From positions 8,034,157 to 8,098,156 of the forward strand of contig NC_084687.1 of assembly GCF_028389875.1 (NCBI RefSeq): 64,000 nt of DNA, written 5' to 3'. Position numbers and translations under genes: made by a program. Position 1 is the stretch's first letter, and every line of letters begins with the position of its first letter. Below, one piece after another: positions 1 to 11,700 of the stretch. The stretch comes from Rhea pennata (taxonomy: Eukaryota; Chordata; Aves; Rheiformes; Rheidae). The notes beneath the pieces are model-generated. The model did not search any database. It saw only the letters and a program-made list of their open reading frames with translations, and had not been told where the DNA came from.

Positions 1-3000
1 CCAAGGAGTCAAGAGAGTTCAGATATAGGAATGATGCTGGATTGCGTGCTGCCATTTACTGAAACCAAGACTGGAGGCATTTGCATAGCTTAAGCAGTCC
101 ATCAAAACGGGAACTTTGAACTTCCCTGACTAAAAATACAGTAACTACCACTAAACTAAGATGATTAAGTTCTTCATAATTATAATCATGTCTGTGATAA
201 TATGCCATATCATCCCGTTCCAAAGCAAATGAAAAACGGAATTTCTGAATAATTTAAGGTGTGACTAAATATGATTTTTACAAACATACACACTATGTAT
301 TGGAGTTGAGTTCAGCATCTCAAAACAACTGACAAAACTAAGTTTTATAGCATTCTCAGTATTAAATTTATTGTTGCTCTACTTATACATACACACACTT
401 ACACTATTGTCTACATTTTCTATAAGCTCTCTGAAAACATCTCCTGCTGCATTTTCTAAGTTTGCAGCAGCCTAGTGAAAGCCTGTCAGATTGTGACAGT
501 CACAAGGAACCGGGAGAATCACACATTCTCTCTACTGAGATAATCTTCTTAGGAGAGATTGTAAATATCTCAGTGAGGCAGCGAAATCTCAAAACAATCT
601 ATCTTCCCAGGAATACAAGCACTGAGTGCAGGAAAAAAAAAATGCTTTGCAGTACCTTTAATTTCTTCAAATTCTCTAACTGAAAAGTGTGTATTTTTAA
701 GAACAGGTAATACTTAACACAAGAAGGCATTTTCTTTTAGGCTTCCAGTTTACCTAAAAGAAATAGTCTAACTGGACAGCTAACACAGCAGATAGCAAGA
801 ATTCATCTCTCTACCCAAATAAAATGCATACTTCAATGACTTATGAAGTCATTTATACTTTTACCACTGTGACAGGTAGGAAATTATCAATTACGTTCAT
901 ACCATAGCAAACCATAACTTTGGAGAATTATTTTTAACTTTAGTCAGCGTTTCTCAGACTTAGGAATTGAGAACATTTTTGTGTCCTCACTAGTAGTGTC
1001 CATCAAGGAGCGGACCATGGGGTAGGAGAAGAGATCCCAATACAGACCAGTTGCAACTGCTGCCTCCAGGCCTATTTCCCGTCTTCTCCGTAAGAGCAGT
1101 ACGCTGCCATCAGGAAGGGTGCTGTCACTCAGAGAGGTGCTATGTAGGTACTGACCTTGAGCTCAGCTCCCAATAGGCAGCTTCCACAGTTATTGTCCAA
1201 CAAATATATATTTAGTATTTTAAATGCTGACAAGTCTTAAGGAGCAAAACCTGAAACTAAATTAAGAAAGCAATCAGAAAAATATCAAGGAAAAAAAAAA
1301 AGCCACAGCAGTTTTTTCAAAACATCTATAATTCTTTTATCTAGGTGTAGAGTACCTGAAAAATAGCAGGCAAATTTAGACAGATATAAAACAGTACAGC
1401 ATATAACCCAGCAGTGAGAGCCTGCAGGTGAGTGTAACCTACTTCAGGTATAGCTATGGGCACCATTTCCTGTTAATTCTTTCTTCAAGAAAACAGTATC
1501 TGCTCACAGTAGGGTAACAAAAATCCTTAAAACTACTGAATTACATCAAAAAGTCAGGGAAAGTACAGAAGCAGCAGAAGTGAAAGTAACACTAGAATTC
1601 CTGACTATCATAGTCTATGCCAGCTTGGAAGGGATCCACATAACTAAGCAACATATTTCTCTGTATGTTGAGAATGTCCATTTCAACCTTATTTTCTTAC
1701 AGTGTTTCATTTGCCATTCAACTGATTCTACTTGTAATGTGTAGAGAAAACTGTCCACAAAACTGCAGCTTTATCTGCAGTTCTGGTTGGTCAATGCTTC
1801 CTTCTTAAGTGACTCAACAGACTAATAAATACCATCACAGCTGGACCATACACATCATTACCAACATGCACATCTTGTTCAGGTCAGCTAGAAGTTCTTG
1901 ATGCACCAATGAAACGCTGAATACTTATTTCATCAAAGCACACAATCAAGCATTCTTAAAATGTGTATGACAGGAACTGACATTCCAGCATATATTTACT
2001 TCAGAAGTTGCAATTCACTTTTTTCCCTACACCTGTATGTTAACAGACTAATTCCTAGAATATAAACAGCTTTGCTGGTCCTGTATCTTTCACCACTATA
2101 CATCATGCAAAATGCAGAACCTAGAACTTAACAAAAAGGATCATAAGACCAATCAAGCCATAAACAGGCTTTAGTTAGCCTATTTAAAGTATATTTAATA
2201 CATCATCTCTTCAAAATTGATGGACCTTCTACGACCATATCGCAGAGGAACAGGTTCTGACTATTTTGTGTGAAAGAACCATTACTACCCCAAATTAATT
2301 CCTTATCAACACACCACTGTGCAACACAGGAAAGGCTTGTGTCACCGCTAAAAGCAGGAAGATGTCACTGAACAAGGTTCCTTTGGTCCCTTTATAGCAC
2401 GTAAGAGCTATAAAACCACTTACCAACGCCCTATTTTGGTTTGTAGACCACAGTGTGAGCCACTTTGCTAAAAACTCTGGAAGCTTTGCAATTCCATTCC
2501 CAAACATGCAAATAAATTCAAGTTGTGATTTCAACAAAAGGACATGTAAGAAGTCTGCACTTGTCCCACAGCACAAAATGTGTGTATGCACAGAGTATAC
2601 AGGCAAGGCAACTGATGAGCGAGACTGCTGTTTTAACTACATCTATGGGAACCTCGAAACACATATCCCAGAGCAGATGCGCGCACATACCCCTTGCCAT
2701 TGAGCACATAATCCTATATCAACAGCAAAACAGATGTCACTTAGACAAATAATTTTCCCAGGCACTGTAGAAGTGAACAGTCGAACATCTCATGGATATG
2801 CCTCTAATGCAGTACCCTTGAAAGTCAAAACAAAACACACAACCTAATTTATGCTACCATTCCAAAACATGCAGACCAACTTCCAAATCTCGGCCGTGAC
2901 TTGGAAACACGAAGCACACAGCCCACGGGTGCTGCAAGGATTTCGACAGTAGAAACAGCAGCGATCGCACCCACAATCGCTCCGGGTCGAGCCATCAGGG

Positions 3001-3094
3001 AAGCCGAGGCGAGGGCAGGACTCACAGCGGGGACGTTCCAGCTGCCGGGCAAGGCCGGCGCGGAGGCAGCGGCGCGGCGCAGGGCGGCGCTCAC
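1..3094 (-). other. TRIM33: TRIM33 intron 1 (3' part beyond window)
   Basis: This is AT-rich sequence following the exon 1 donor. I looked for the next TRIM33 exon (VGVIRCPVCRQECRQ) and for other spliced coding segments and saw none. There is no recognisable interspersed repeat. Short open frames here lack codon structure or homology. Confidence 0.8.
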
Positions 3095-3545
3095 CTTGCT
3101 GGATGTCGCCGTTGGCCCCGCCAGGCACGGGCACGCTGAGCTGCCGCTCGGGCTCGGGCAGGCAGCGCCGGCAGAAGGAGTGCAGGCAGGGCAGCAGCTT
3201 GGGCTCGGCCTCGCGCCGGCTCTGCAGGCTCTGCGCGCACACGGCGCAGGTGTCCAGCAGCGAGAAGGGCCCCGGCGCCGCCGGCGTCAGCGGCGGCACC
3301 GGGCTGGGGCCCGGCCCCGGGGCGGCCCCGGGCCCCGCTGCCGCTTCGGCCTCCGCCTCCCCGGGACCGCGCTCCGCCGCCGCCACCGCGCCCGGGCTCT
3401 CCTGCTCCTCGGGCGGCGCGGCGGCGGCCGCGGGCGGCGCGGCGACCGAGGGGGACGCGGCGGCGGGCTCCAGGCCGCCGCCTCCGCCCAGCCCAGCCTC
3501 CGCGGCCCCCTCCCCGCCGCCGCCGCCTCCTTTGTTTTCCGCCAT
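3095..3545 (-). CDS. TRIM33: TRIM33 (TIF1-gamma) first coding exon, partial gene
   Basis: This is exon 1 of the TRIM33 E3 ubiquitin ligase and chromatin cofactor, a nuclear regulator of SMAD4/TGF-beta signalling. The ATG is at 3545-3543 and the donor (CAAG then gtgag) follows 3095, giving 150 residues plus one base. The protein starts MAENKGGGG, as TRIM33 does. Residues 6-95 are a Gly/Ala/Pro/Glu-rich low-complexity tail. The RING finger then begins with Cys100, Cys103, Cys120, His122, Cys125 and Cys128 in the context LLDTCAVC...[20 protein letters not shown]. The exon stops at GDIQQ, the junction at which human TRIM33 continues with VGVIRCPVC. The second half of the RING, the B-boxes, coiled coil, PHD and bromodomain lie beyond the left edge. 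The GC-rich reading frames on the opposite strand are shadows of this exon. Confidence 0.95.
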
Positions 3546-3990
3546 GTTTCCTCCTTTGAACCCAACTCCCCGCTCCGCGCACGCACAGCGCCGCGCCTGC
3601 GCGCGGAAGCACGCACAACGTCACCACGCGTCGTGCGCGCGCCGCGGTGGGGAGGCAGGCAGGCGCCTGCGGCTGCGCAGGCGCGGCCACGGCGCCCCCC
3701 GGCTGCGTGAGGAGCGCGTGCTCGGCAGTTAAGGGGGCGCCTTGACAGAAGAGGCGTGACGTAACCCAGGCCGCGATAGCGCATGCGCCGAACCGCCACC
3801 ACGCCGGGCCATGACACCAGATTGGCTTGCGGCGGGGGGGCGCCAGCCAATCGCCAGCGAGGGCGGGCCGGCGCGCGAGGCGCCCCAGCGCTGCAGGGGC
3901 CGCGCCCACGCAGGAGTCGCCGCAGCGGCTCGGCAGCGCCCCGGCGGGGGCGGGCGTGAAGGCCCGGGGCACCGGCAAGCGGGGCAGGCC
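3546..3990 (-). promoter_or_regulatory. TRIM33 CpG-island promoter
   Basis: This CpG-dense stretch lies immediately upstream of the TRIM33 ATG and continues into exon 1. Visible motifs are a CRE-like TGACGTAA at 3757-3764, an NRF1-type palindrome GCGCATGCGC at 3779-3788, and CCAAT boxes on the minus strand (ATTGG at 3821-3825) and the plus strand (CCAAT at 3847-3851). No TATA box is seen. The composition suggests a broad housekeeping-type promoter. The exact start site cannot be placed from sequence. Confidence 0.75.
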
Positions 3991-4074
3991 CAGTACTAGG
4001 AGGGTTTGTGTGTGCGACTCTACTCGGGTTGGTTCCGAACAGGTATCACAAGGCATATGAACAGCAAAGCACAG

Positions 4075-4080
4075 TTTATT
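4075..4080 (-). terminator. BCAS2: BCAS2 poly(A) signal AATAAA
   Basis: TTTATT on the plus strand reads AATAAA on the gene strand, 290 nt after the BCAS2 stop codon. Cleavage would fall near 4055, at the edge of the TRIM33 promoter island. Confidence 0.75.
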
Positions 4081-4369
4081 TCAGGGAAAATGTAAAAATA
4101 CTGAACACTTATTTCTAAGAACCACTGCTTTATATATAATATATACATAGCGAATTAATTCACAGTACCCTTAACTGTGCCAATAGTGTACTTGAACAGA
4201 TATTCCAAGCCTCTCATTTTAAATTCTAGGACGAGGTAGGGTCAACAACACTTGAAAATACCTTTCCTTCCCCTTACACAACTGGTTTTAGATGTATAAA
4301 AAATGCAGCATCTTCAAATACTTATTTTTTTTCTAAATACGCAGCAGTAAAACAGTAAGGATTGAACTC

Positions 4370-7300
4370 TCAGAATTCTTGCTGGATGTTCTCCTTGTTT
4401 GCTTCTCCATGCTGTCGTTTGATTTGTGAAATCTCATTTTCTAGCTGCACAATAGTTCGTTCAATCTCATAATTTTTACTGACAAGAGACACCCATCTGG
4501 AAGGGAACAAAAACAAAAAGCCTTTAAGTGTTACTTGGGCTTTAACAATCTCCTTTTTAAAATCAGGGGAACAAAATAGTTATTGATTCAAAGAAAGTGA
4601 AGATACTAAATAAAGCAGTATTTTTCTCATTAGATGAGAAACTTCAGTTGATATCAATGACAATTTGGACAACTATATTGACAAAAAGTAATTTTTTAGT
4701 TCTATTAAACCTTAACATGCAAAACTTCAATGTAACTTCAGGTTATGAGAAAAAGGGCTCCAAAACACTCACTTCCAATATTTAGATACAGACTTTAAAA
4801 AATAATTTACACAGACAATTTCAATCACCTAATATGCCCTCCTCACTGCTGCTGCTCACCATTTTACTCAACCACAGCAACTTATTTAGAACTGAATTAT
4901 GCATCCTTTGAAAGACTTTGTATGGAGCAATAGGATTCCTGCAAAAACATCTTATGAGATCACTGAAAAATTACTGACATTCTCCAAGAATTTCATACAA
5001 AAGGTATACTTATGGAAGATTTAAAATAAAAATTCCAAATACTTACGTAGATTCCATTTCTCGTAGCTTAGCCCCAGCTGTGAGCTGCATGTTCTTTCGT
5101 TGCCAGTTCAGATCTTGAATGCTTTTCCTGAGGTAGAAAAAACTATATATATATATTTTTTTTTTTTTTTTAATGTAGAATCTGCTGTTAAATCTTGAAA
5201 TACACATAAACCCTACTAGGAAAAAGCACTTTTATAGCCAGGATCTTAACTACCACATACAGATGGATAAAGCCCAGCACAGAATAAAGCCCTGCACACA
5301 GAATTCCAAGATAACTTAAAAAAAGAAAAAATACCACCTTAATACCCTGATATGAGCAAAGGTTCAAAAATACACACTTTCTGCTACAGCAGCAAATACA
5401 AAAGCTGGTGAAACCCAGAATCCAGCAGCTCTGTTTTGTTCTCTCAGAAAGAGGTCTGAAGAGCTAAGCTCAGTTGCTAACCATTCACAACATCCAGTAA
5501 TTCAGCGAAGCACCTGAGGAGTGCCGAATACTTCCAACTACTCAGAGACCAAATTAGTTTTAGTTCACACTTACTGTTAGACTCCTTTCTCTGCGTCAGT
5601 GTGTTCTGTTAGCCTTTCCCAACTCCAGAATCCTGTTTCAACCAATTCCCATACTGATTCTGCCCAAGATGCTAATTCCAGCTAACCCAGAGAAACAGGT
5701 AATCATAAAAGGTATGACTTATTACACAACCTTGCTTTCTACCCAGTATGCAATACCATCTTCAGGCTGGAGATGCTGCAAATTACAGCAATTTACCTGA
5801 ATTTAAAAGCTAAAAAGCTCTTACTTCTATGGTCTATAGCATCCTATCTAAAAGTGAGTTACTAATGTGCACCATTTTCATATCTTACAACTCCATCAGT
5901 GAGTAATCCCTGTCTATTACCTCATTAAAGCATTCACTTGCAAATGAGAGGCCAAACTTAACATCACCAGCACATCTTCACAGAGACTGCTAAACAAAGA
6001 TCTATTAACAGTGAAAAGAAAACACGACTGTTTGAGAGAGGATCCCATCACAAGTCATTCTACTCAAAGCAGAGGTTCAGACAAAAAAGAAAACATAAGC
6101 AGAATAGGCGTTATAAAGACATCAGTATGGGGTGGGGCACAGGGTAGATCCCCCACTTACTATTTTGGTTTGTCTTTCCTGACTGTGGTAGCAGGATGCA
6201 CACAAGCCTCTATATGTAGCTACAGAAGGAATTCATATTGCTTCTGACTTCAATACAAGACTATGAAAAACAATGACTCACCTCAATTTCTGAAGTTCTT
6301 TCTGGGCTTGTTCTATCATATGGACCAGGTGCCTAACAGCAGAACAGTAAGTATAGTATTAGGAAAACACACGTTTCTCCATTTAATCTACCATTTAAAT
6401 CTTCAGAGTTGAGCAAGGTACAAGCTGGTAGTAGTGCAAATATCAAACAACCTGTTCTCTGTATACTATATACTTGCACTATTCTGATTAGAACAGTGTT
6501 GAAACATTCCTTTACCTTATTACCTCATCACCATTACCTGATGGTCTTCTAACTCTCTATTAGGTCTCCTAATTTTCATTCTAACCTTACCTGTAACAAA
6601 TTTCTATCATTTTTCCCTTTTACAACATTGTCACACCACAAACAATATTTTTCTCTCCTCTACATATTTTTACATCAATGTATTCTCTTCCTGCCTCCCT
6701 TTTCTTAAGCTAAACAAACAACTCTCTGCCTCCTCTCAAGAAGTTACACATTCCTTCTGTCTACTCCGTAATCAAAGCTTAAGCTAACCCTTCCTAAAAA
6801 CAAGTATTAAAAATCCCTGCCTGAAATAGCCCAAGTAATTCCTCCAGCCATACCTTTTAAAACTCTATTCAGCTTTTGCTACAGCTTTATTAATAAGTGA
6901 TTTCAAAATGAACAAGATTAGTAGCACATTCTCATTTCCAGTTGTGGAACTACAGTTTTAAAGACTATCATAAGTTGGTGCAGTTATCTGCAATTTAAAC
7001 CTAATAGCTACCAAAAGCTACCCAAACAATAACTCACAAAATTCAAGACTGAGATGTACTGAATCACAGGCTATTTCTAGACCACATAGGAGAGCTCCTC
7101 TGATCAGTCATTTCTTGTGCATACAGTTTTCTCAGAAGGGCTCTGCTGTGGTACCAGAACACCTTTGTAAGATTCTCACTGCAGTTATGTAGAAAAACAC
7201 GAGGCATATATTGGGGAAAAAAAAAAAAAAAGTCATAGCAAAGCAGCAGAATGCCTTACTCGTTATAGACCTTCCAGGCGTTGCAGCCGTGCTGAGACAT

Positions 7301-8008
7301 GAGCTCCAGGTTCTCGATGCGGACGGCCTGGTGCTCCAGCTGCGCCATGGAGTTGTTGACACACTCCTGCCAGGCCGTGATGTCGTTCTTCTGCCCCGAG
7401 GAGGGAGCCGGCAGCTCGTACCTGCAGCGAACCGCGCCGCCCGCTCAGCCCGGGCCGCGGCGGGGGTGAGCGACGGCCAGGCGAGCCCGGCGAGGGGGTG
7501 GGGAGGCCGGAGAAGCGGCCCGGCGGCGGCGGACAGGCGGGCCCGGCGGCAGCAGGGGGTGAGGTAGGGATCGGGGCGGCCAGGCGGGCGGGCCGAGCTC
7601 ACCTCTTCATGCTGAGCAGCTCCAGCGGCTGCCGGGCGGCCAGGCGCTCGAACTCGTTCCGCATGATCTCGGTCTGCGGGAACACAGCAGTGAGCCGGCG
7701 GCGGGGCCGGGCCGGGGCCGGGGGCCGCGGCCGCCGCTCCTCACCTCGAAGGCGCTGTAGTCGTGCGCCGGCAGGTAGCTGAGGTAGTTTTTCGTTGGCC
7801 GGTACCGCCGCGTCTCCTCCTCCACCAGCGCCGCGGCCTAACACACACGGGGGTGTCAGGGAGCGGGGCGGGGCGGGGCGGAGCGGCCCCGGCCCCGGCC
7901 CCGGCCCGTGCTCACCGCCTCGCGGACGCCCGGCGCCTCGTAGCCCTGGTCGAAGTAGGGTAGCGCGTCCACCACCACGTCTCCCGCCACGAGCCCCGTG
8001 CCCGACAT
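4370..8008 (-). CDS. BCAS2: BCAS2 / SPF27, pre-mRNA splicing factor, complete in 7 exons
   Basis: BCAS2 (SPF27) is a core subunit of the nuclear PRP19-CDC5L (NineTeen) complex, which activates the spliceosome. Coding exons in transcript order are 8008-7916, 7837-7745, 7673-7603, 7421-7260, 6332-6282, 5127-5047 and 4496-4370. All have GT-AG borders and the phases close to 225 aa, exactly the human length. The protein starts [20 protein letters not shown], followed by [18 protein letters not shown], then a helical, coiled-coil-like C-terminal half ([40 protein letters not shown]), and ends QQEF. Exons 1 to 4 lie inside the promoter CpG island and the later exons are in AT-rich DNA. It is single-copy and intact. 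Its 3' end abuts TRIM33, and DENND2C lies upstream. Confidence 0.97.
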
Positions 8009-8180
8009 GGCCGGCTCCGCTCCGCGCCTGCGCACGCCCGTCGCCGAAGCGCCCCGCGGAGCGCCTGCGCCTCACCGCCCGCCCCGCCCACCGCCCTCCT
8101 ATGGCCCGGCCGCGCCGCGCCCACCGGGGGTGGACGAGGGAGCACGGGGGGCCGGGCCCCCCGGGGCGCGACGGGCCAAG
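8009..8180 (-). promoter_or_regulatory. BCAS2 promoter region within CpG island
   Basis: This GC-rich sequence lies directly upstream of the BCAS2 ATG. It holds NRF1-like elements (GCGCCTGCGCAC around 8024-8035 and GCGCCTGCGC near 8060) and no TATA box. It merges upstream into the minisatellite. The island spans roughly 7260-8790, covering BCAS2 exons 1-4 and the last DENND2C exon. The start site is inferred, not seen. Confidence 0.65.
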
Positions 8181-8606
8181 GAACCGAGCTCCGCCGGGTC
8201 GGGCCGCACCGGGGTAGGAAGCCGAGCTCCGGCGGCGCGGGGCCGAGCCGGGGGGGAGCCGAGGTTCCGTCGGGGCGGGGCAGTGGGGGGGGAGCTGAGC
8301 CCCGTCGGCAGCGGGAGAGTCCCGGGGGGGAGCCGACCGCCGGCGCGCCGGGGTAGGAAGCCGAGCCCCGGCGGGGCGGGGCCAGACGGTGGGGGGAGCC
8401 GAGCCCCGTCGGCAGCGGGAGGGTCCACCAGGGAGGATCCAAGTCCCGTCGGGGCTGGGCCGGACGGTGCGGGGAGCAGAGCCCCGTCGGCGGCGGGAGG
8501 GTCCCGGGAGGGAGCCGAGCCCCGTCGGGGCGGGGCCGGACGGTGCGGGGAGCCGAGCCCCGTCGGCGGCGGGAGGGTCCCCGGGGGGGGAGCCGAGTCC
8601 CGTCGC
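8181..8606. repeat. GC-rich minisatellite, about 37-40 bp unit, about 12 copies
   Basis: Diverged tandem copies share a core close to gccgagccccgtcgg. Near-exact cores recur at about 8397, 8435, 8475, 8512, 8550 and 8590, spaced 37-40 bp, with looser copies back to about 8181. Alternate copies differ after the core (GGGGCGGGGCCGG versus GCGGCGGGAGGG), so a dimer of about 76 bp is the better unit at the right end. The array lies between the DENND2C 3' end and the BCAS2 promoter. The long proline-rich frames across it are repeat translations, not genes. Confidence 0.85.
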
Positions 8607-8674
8607 AGGGGGCCGGGCCGGCAGCGCGCGCATGACAAGGGAAAGGCGGAGCGCGTTTTCTGGGTCAGAAAGCC

Positions 8675-8680
8675 ATTATT
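8675..8680 (-). terminator. DENND2C: Possible DENND2C poly(A) signal (AATAAT variant)
   Basis: ATTATT on the plus strand reads AATAAT on the gene strand, about 105 nt after the stop. It is the only AATAAA-like hexamer I see before the minisatellite. The variant is weak, so the call is tentative. Confidence 0.35.
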
Positions 8681-8783
8681 GAGGAGGCAGAGCGCGAGAA
8701 GCGGCGGCAGCCCGGGGGGGCCGGGCCGCCTCCGGCGCCGCCCCGCAGCGCCGCCCGGTCCTGCCGCCCTGCAGCACCCACGG

Positions 8784-11700
8784 TCACTTCTTGTGAAGAA
8801 ATCGCATTTTGCTCCCTACAGAGAAAACACACACCGTTAGCACAGGGAGACGCCCCGGGCGCGATCGGGCTTAGCAACTTTTGCAAGAAAGAAATTCATG
8901 CTTGGCCACCCTTGCCCACAGGAAGCTGTCTACCCCGCGGTACATTTGCAGCCAAGCCCAAAACTCAGAAACAATTATAAGCAGCCCTAGGATTAGACAA
9001 CTTCTGCAAACTTTATCCAAAGATAGAAAATCTTTAAAATAATATAAATCATTATTATAAATAGAATATATTATTTCATAGAATCATAAAGGTTGGAAGG
9101 AACCTTTGGAGATCATCTAGTCCAGCCTCCTTGCTCAGCAGGGTCACCTAGAGCATACCTTAGACAGGCTTGCATCCAGGTGAGCCTTGAATATCTCCAA
9201 AGGAGACTCCACAACCTGTCTGGGCAACCTGTTCCAGTGCATATTATTGCATATTATACACATTATTTATATTAAAATTATATGGAATTGCTAAAATATA
9301 AATATTTTAAAAATAAAAATTTTATGAAGCACTCAGTGTAGGTAAAATAGGTCAAAGTGCATGAGAAAGTGTGCACCCTTTTGCATGAAATTATTTGTTC
9401 TGTAGCTATGTTTATTAAAAAAAAAAAAAAAAAAAAAAAGAACAAAGCTGCCTCTTTACCAAGACTGCGAAGGATTTTGTTCATTCCACTAGGTTCGGTC
9501 TCTGGAATACTCTCCAAATACTCCAAGGCACGGACCTCAAAAAGACCTGAAGAAGAAGAATATCACTCAACCACTCCCATTTCTTAGTATGTGGTATCTC
9601 AAATCATTAATGAGGTTATGAAAAAAAAATTTGTGCCTGTAATACCAGCTGCAGGATCAAGCCTAAAGAGGAGACAGATACACAGAAATTCTTTGCTTAA
9701 GAAGATGCATTCCACTGAGTCACTAGAAGGCACGAAGCTATTGCCATTGCATTTATGCCGTATCTGCATTACATTTGTTAAGGTGCCAACAGGGTAACCT
9801 GTCAGGACAAAAGGCTCCTTAAGAGTCAAAATGATGTACCATTATACTCTGAAAGTCACTTTGTAAAACAAGAAATTAATATTAAACCTTACCTTTGACC
9901 ATGCTCTTACTCAGCTCTCGATCTTGTATGAACCCTGCAAACATCTGTGTTTCCATGAACAAGTGCAAGAAATGACGCACATTACGTGACATATGAGATT
10001 TTCGAAATGATTCCCGCTGAAACACTCGCTCCCCTTTTTCTGTGACATTCATATGTAGGGAGTAGTGTCCAACAATCTCCACAAAGAACTGCACAAAAGC
10101 TTCAGAGACCAGGGAGTTAAGAGGCATATCACCTATGAAAAGTACAACAGATTAGTCATTTCCCTCTACATTCATCATTTTGAACATGAGGAAAAGTCAT
10201 ATGGTATATTGTAGACACACAGTTTATGTACAGACTTTTCTATACAAGTACCTTGTGTGCTACTCCGGTCCTGAGACAGGATTTCACTTCGTTCCTCCAA
10301 GATTTGTACAAGTGCAGCCTGGAGCTTATGAGGCAGGATCTCATCCTCATCTGATATCTAAAAAAAAGAAATGGCCAGGAAGGCATTTGTGTGTTTTATC
10401 TGTCATCAACAGAAACTTCTCACTGTGAACAGATGAGAAAAGCTTGTGACACACCTGAAATGATCAGAGGGATGTTACTCTATGATACAGGGTATGTTGG
10501 TGAAGACAATGCATTTATCTTGTAGCCACAGCAACGAAAAACATTCCACCAGCACCTTCCAGCTAAGGAGTAGTAGTCACATGCACAAATGACCAACATA
10601 GAACAATGTATGCTACATCCACTACACAGACTTAGGTTTAATATACCAGTGATAAAACACACTAGAACAAAAGTCTTCTCCAAAAAGATAGCAAATCACA
10701 ACATTCTGGGGAAAAAGCGATCCTTTAAATACCTTTCTCAAAAGGTTGCAGTTGCAGGCTGCAACACAAAATAGAACAATAAGGCAAGGGAAAGGAGATG
10801 CAAAAAACCTCTTGAACTAGTAATGCTCCAGAATATTTATGTAGAAGGGACTTTCTGTACATTAAGGAAAGTCTGGGGCCAGCTGAGAACTGCAAGAGAG
10901 TTGTGATAGCTTGTCTTCTACTTTATCATTTCTGGGAAAAACAAAACAAAACAAAAACAAGAACAAAAAACGTAGGTGAGAGAGGAGAAAGTCCTGTAGT
11001 GAATAAGTCCAGAGAAAGAGAAAGACAACCAGAAAGCAGGAAAGAATCCTAGCAGCCCACTTAACATAAACCAACTAAGTATCCAAGTCCAGCCCAGGTA
11101 AACAGCACCTTCAGCTTCATAGGGCTCTTTATCTCATACAACATCAGCCCTGCAAAAAGGATCCTTGCAAGTCTCTTTCCTTTCCTTTTCTGTGGATCTA
11201 AAAGGAATGCAGGATATTACCTGCCCCCCCCCCAGTCTACATAGGAATACTAGCTTTTGCTGCTTTCTTGCTTACAATTCCATTCGTCAATGCCCTTTCC
11301 CAGCACATAGCCCTGGGTAGCCAACACTTCACTCACCTCTTGCAAAAAATGGTCAGTGCAAAGATCAACAATCAGAACCTGGGGAAAAAATGTACAAAAC
11401 ACATTAACTCTTACATCCAATATGCTGCTGAAGGGGGGGGGGGGCAGGGGGAGGGAAAGGACCTTCTCCCCTCCCCCCCAAATGTCCCCACTGGCACCAG
11501 ATTTCACACAAAAACCACAGGTTTTGCATAACTGCATCCTGTCTCTAAGGACAGTCAATATTATTCATCTTAGATAACAATGGAATGGCCTGACATGTAT
11601 CTACCAAGTCCTCAATGGTCCCATGAAAGTTTAAAACTTCATATTAAGAGAGTATCCACAGTTTCTTCCAGAGAAGTTAGCCTCATACCACTGGAATTGT

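Noticed and set aside
2901-3732. Long plus-strand reading frames (269 and 209 aa) over TRIM33 exon 1
   Set aside because: They are Arg/Ala/Gly-rich translations of the CpG island on the strand opposite a well-supported exon.
8405-8418. CTCF-like CCACCAGGGAGG inside the minisatellite
   Set aside because: It is only a partial match to the CTCF core and occurs in one repeat copy, so it is not strong enough to call.
7599-8638. Proline/glycine-rich frames of 344 and 179 aa on the minus strand
   Set aside because: They read through BCAS2 exons, splice sites and the minisatellite. The apparent repeat protein is the tandem repeat itself.
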